NCBI RefSeq assembly: GCF_000385335.1
Contig: NZ_ARWA01000001.1
Coordinates: 1,008,001 to 1,072,000 of the forward strand
Direction of reading: 5' to 3'
Length of the DNA stretch: 64,000 bases
DNA from: Methyloferula stellata AR4
Lineage (GTDB): Bacteria; Pseudomonadota; Alphaproteobacteria; Rhizobiales; Beijerinckiaceae
Part shown: piece by piece, positions 61,734 to 64,000 of the stretch
Layout: each line of letters opens with the position of its first letter
Numbering within the stretch: the stretch's first letter is position 1
The notes under the pieces: generated by a model
Told to the model about the DNA's origin: nothing
Database searches by the model: none
Seen by the model: the letters and a program-made list of their open reading frames with translations, nothing else
Made by a program: the position numbers and the translations under genes

Positions 61734-62744
61734 TCACATTCCGTAATAGCCGCGGTACCAGTCGACGAAGGCCGGAACACCAATACTCAGTGGTGTCGAT
61801 GGCCGGTATCCGGTCAGATGCGCAAGAAGATCGGTGTTGGCATAGGTTTCGGGCACATCGCCGGGCTGCATATCCATCAAATGGCGTTTGGCGCATCTGC
61901 CGGTCGCCGCCTCGATGGCGCTGACGAAATCTGGCAGCGAGACTGGGCTTCCGGCGCCTATGTTCACCACGCGCCATGGTGCTTCGGGCGAAAGCGAGTC
62001 GCCTTCCGTCGTCTTTTGCCGCTGCGGCCCGGGAGCCGGTGGGATCACCGCCGAAAGGCGTAGGATCGCCGCGGCGAGATCGTCGATAAAGGTGAAGTCG
62101 CGCCGCATGTCGCCATGATTATAGAGATCGATCGGCCGGTCCTCGAAGAGCGCCGACACGAATTTATAAAGCGCCATGTCCGGACGGCCCCAGGGGCCGT
62201 AAACCGTGAAGAAACGCAGCATCGTCACCGGAATTGCGAAGAGATGCGCATAGGCATGCGCCATCTCCTCATTGGCCTTTTTCGTCGCGGCATAAAGCGT
62301 CAGCGGATGATCGGCGCGATCTATCTCCCGGAAGGGGATGGAGCGATTGGCGCCATAGACCGAGGAGGTCGAGGCCAGCAGCGCATGGCGTGGCGGCGCG
62401 CGGCGCATGCATTCGAGAAGGTTGAAGGTGCCGGTGAGATTGGCGTCGACATAGGCGCGCGGATTGTCGAGGCTGTAGCGCACGCCCGCCTGCGCGGCGA
62501 AATGGAAGACGAGGTCGAATCCCGTGCCATAGGCGCCCTGCAACGTCTCCATATCCTCAAGCAGCAGCCGATGGGCGTGAAATCCCGGCTTGCCGGCGAG
62601 GAGCGCCTGACGCTTCTCCTTGAGGGCGAGGTCGTAATAAGGCGTGAAGCCGTCGATGCCGGTGACCTCATGGCCTTCGTCCAAGAGCCGCCGGGCGACG
62701 TGAAAACCGATGAAACCGGCCGTTCCGGTCACGAGAATGTGCAT
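61734..62744 (-). CDS. NAD-dependent epimerase, UDP-glucuronate 4-epimerase type
   Basis: 336 residues from ATG 62744 (MHILVTGTAGFIGFHVARRLL); the 10 upstream codons are rejected. The Rossmann motif GTAGFIGFH, DGFTPYYDLALKEKR, HFAAQAGVRYSLDNPRAYVDANL, catalytic Ser and YAATKKANE (Tyr-x-x-x-Lys), and FTVYGPWGRPDMALYKF place it with UDP-glucuronate 4-epimerases (CapI/LpsL). It would supply UDP-galacturonate for polysaccharide or LPS. No other polysaccharide gene is in the window. Confidence 0.9.
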   Translation of the reverse strand: MHILVTGTAGFIGFHVARRLLDEGHEVTGIDGFTPYYDLALKEKRQALLAGKPGFHAHRLLLEDMETLQGAYGTGFDLVFHFAAQAGVRYSLDNPRAYVDANLTGTFNLLECMRRAPPRHALLASTSSVYGANRSIPFREIDRADHPLTLYAATKKANEEMAHAYAHLFAIPVTMLRFFTVYGPWGRPDMALYKFVSALFEDRPIDLYNHGDMRRDFTFIDDLAAAILRLSAVIPPAPGPQRQKTTEGDSLSPEAPWRVVNIGAGSPVSLPDFVSAIEAATGRCAKRHLMDMQPGDVPETYANTDLLAHLTGYRPSTPLSIGVPAFVDWYRGYYGM

Positions 62745-63001
62745 GGGTTTGGAATTGCTCCAGATCAAAGGCACGATATGTGAGACATGTCAGAAAGAGC
62801 CCGGAGGCGGGGCTTTTTTGGGTCCGCCGTCAAGGTTTTATCTCCGATCTTTCCGAAATGGCCCATTTCTTCACGAAATGAGACTTTCTGCCGCTTTTGG
62901 AACGGATCGAAATTGTATAGTAAGGCAGGCTTGGTCGCCAAAGCCCGCTTTCGGCCCACCACCGGCTACGCTGGCCGGAGACTTTCGAGGATAAATTCCG
63001 C

Positions 63002-64000
63002 ATGGGGTACCGGCACTTCTTCGAGGACGCGATTGGCCGCCTGAAAACCGAACAGCGCTATCGCGTCTTTGCCGATCTTGAACGCGACGCCGAGCTGTTT
63101 CCGCTCGCCCACTGGCATCGCAGCCCCGGCCAGATAGAAGATGTCGTCATCTGGTGTTCCAACGACTACTTGTGCATGGGCCGGCATCCCGAAGTGATCG
63201 GCGCCATGGCGGAAGCCGCGGCGCATTATGGCGTCGGCGCCGGCGGCACCCGCAATATTTCGGGTACCAACCATCCGCTCGTCGAACTCGAGTCGGAGCT
63301 GGCGCAGCTGCATGGCAAGGATAACGCGCTGGTCTTCACCTCCGGCTGGATTTCCAATCTCGCGGCCATTTCGACGATCGCGGATTGTCTGCCGAATTGT
63401 CTCATCCTGTCGGATGCCTTGAACCATAATTCGATGATCGAGGGCATCAAGCGGTCCTCGGCCGAGCGCAAGATCTTCCGCCACAACGATCTCGATCATC
63501 TCGAAGAATTGCTGCAGGCCGCCGGGCCCGAGCGCAACAAGCTGATCGTCTTCGAAAGCCTTTATTCCATGAATGGCGATATCGCGCCGATCGGCAAGAT
63601 CGCCGATCTCGCCGAGCGCTATAATGCGATGACCTATATGGACGAGGTTCATGCCGTCGGCCTCTATGGCGCGCATGGCGGCGGTATTGCCGAGCGCGAC
63701 GGCGTGATGCATCGCATCGACGTTATCGAAGGCACGCTCGCCAAGGGCTTTGGCACGCTCGGCGGCTATATCGCCGCCGACAGCATGATCATCGATGCGG
63801 TGCGTTCCTATGCGCCGTCCTTTATTTTCACGACCGCGCTGCCTCCGGCCGTCGCAAAAGCGGCCTGCACGGCCGTCAAGCTCCTGAAGAACGGCGCCGA
63901 ATGGCGGGCCCAGCATCAGCGTCAGTCGATGCTGACGAAACATGCTCTGAGCGCGGCGGGCCTCCCTGTGATGCCGAACCACTCGCATATCGTGCCAGTG
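63002..64000 (+). CDS. hemA: 5-aminolevulinate synthase, N-terminal part (cut by window edge)
   Basis: 333 codons from ATG 63002 ([28 protein letters not shown]) run off the right edge; the full enzyme is about 405 residues. [40 protein letters not shown], the PLP aspartate in [12 protein letters not shown] and the lysine in [15 protein letters not shown] are intact. It condenses glycine and succinyl-CoA to 5-aminolevulinate, the alphaproteobacterial route to heme and related tetrapyrroles. GAGGA lies before the start. The minus-strand frame over it is a shadow. Confidence 0.96.
   Translation, partial: MGYRHFFEDAIGRLKTEQRYRVFADLERDAELFPLAHWHRSPGQIEDVVIWCSNDYLCMGRHPEVIGAMAEAAAHYGVGAGGTRNISGTNHPLVELESELAQLHGKDNALVFTSGWISNLAAISTIADCLPNCLILSDALNHNSMIEGIKRSSAERKIFRHNDLDHLEELLQAAGPERNKLIVFESLYSMNGDIAPIGKIADLAERYNAMTYMDEVHAVGLYGAHGGGIAERDGVMHRIDVIEGTLAKGFGTLGGYIAADSMIIDAVRSYAPSFIFTTALPPAVAKAACTAVKLLKNGAEWRAQHQRQSMLTKHALSAAGLPVMPNHSHIVPV

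Noticed and set aside
62966-63988. Minus-strand frame of 340 codons
   Set aside because: Antisense of hemA, whose plus-strand frame is open to the edge and carries ALAS motifs.

Overview
The window is chromosomal DNA from a GC-rich alphaproteobacterium of the Rhizobiales (Hyphomicrobiales). Evidence is the cell-cycle regulator GcrA, 5-aminolevulinate synthase (HemA, Shemin pathway), the divergent hisB/hslVU block, an rpmH-rnpA-yidC-engB block, and intergenic hairpin repeats of the Rhizobiales type. Gene style, a hopanoid-type aminotransferase and a lanmodulin-like protein suggest Beijerinckiaceae or a methylotroph relative. That placement is inference: no rRNA or methanol/methane oxidation gene is present.

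Layout. 1-4000: alpha-2-macroglobulin gene (cut by the left edge), a secreted peptidoglycan-binding protein and a YbhN-type membrane protein. 4000-7540: phosphate signalling (phoR-like kinase, pstB, phoU) and gcrA. 8200-11400: argD-argF-hslO in overlapping order. 11400-12540: a small accessory island with a higBA toxin-antitoxin pair, a relic of the hslO 3' end and an orphan gene. 12540-17330 (minus): hisB, DUF2628 gene, hisH-hisA-hisF-hisE and coaA. 17570-19470: hslVU. 19600-25200: aromatic amino-acid decarboxylase, trpS, an HTH-like protein, nfuA-like, tsaB-rimI. 25300-31200: transaldolase, a hybrid kinase, a four-EF-hand lanmodulin-like protein, comM, a lone response regulator. 31390-40840: clpB, a phage-structural-like small protein, gyrB, an HpnO-like aminotransferase, an LprI-like protein, rpmE. 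41000-44440 (minus): rpmH-rnpA-yidC-engB. 44950-53550: a GAF/PAS hybrid kinase, an L,D-transpeptidase, accA, msrQ, prs and small secreted proteins. 53690-57500: uvrC, pgsA, moaD, moaE. 57500-64000: lytic transglycosylase, an apparently non-coding stretch ending in a strong terminator, cfa, two Gly/His/Tyr-rich secreted proteins, a UDP-glucuronate epimerase-like gene and the start of hemA.

Most of the window is housekeeping. The points most worth a second look are the lanmodulin-like protein (28356-28769), the higBA island bounded by a duplicated hslO 3' end, a pstB-phoU pair lacking pstSCA and phoB and preceded by a PhoR without membrane segments, GANTC sites clustered upstream of gcrA, an orphan terminator at 58795-58827 that implies an unannotated RNA, and several families of intergenic inverted repeats. 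No tRNA, rRNA, CRISPR array, transposase or integrase was found.
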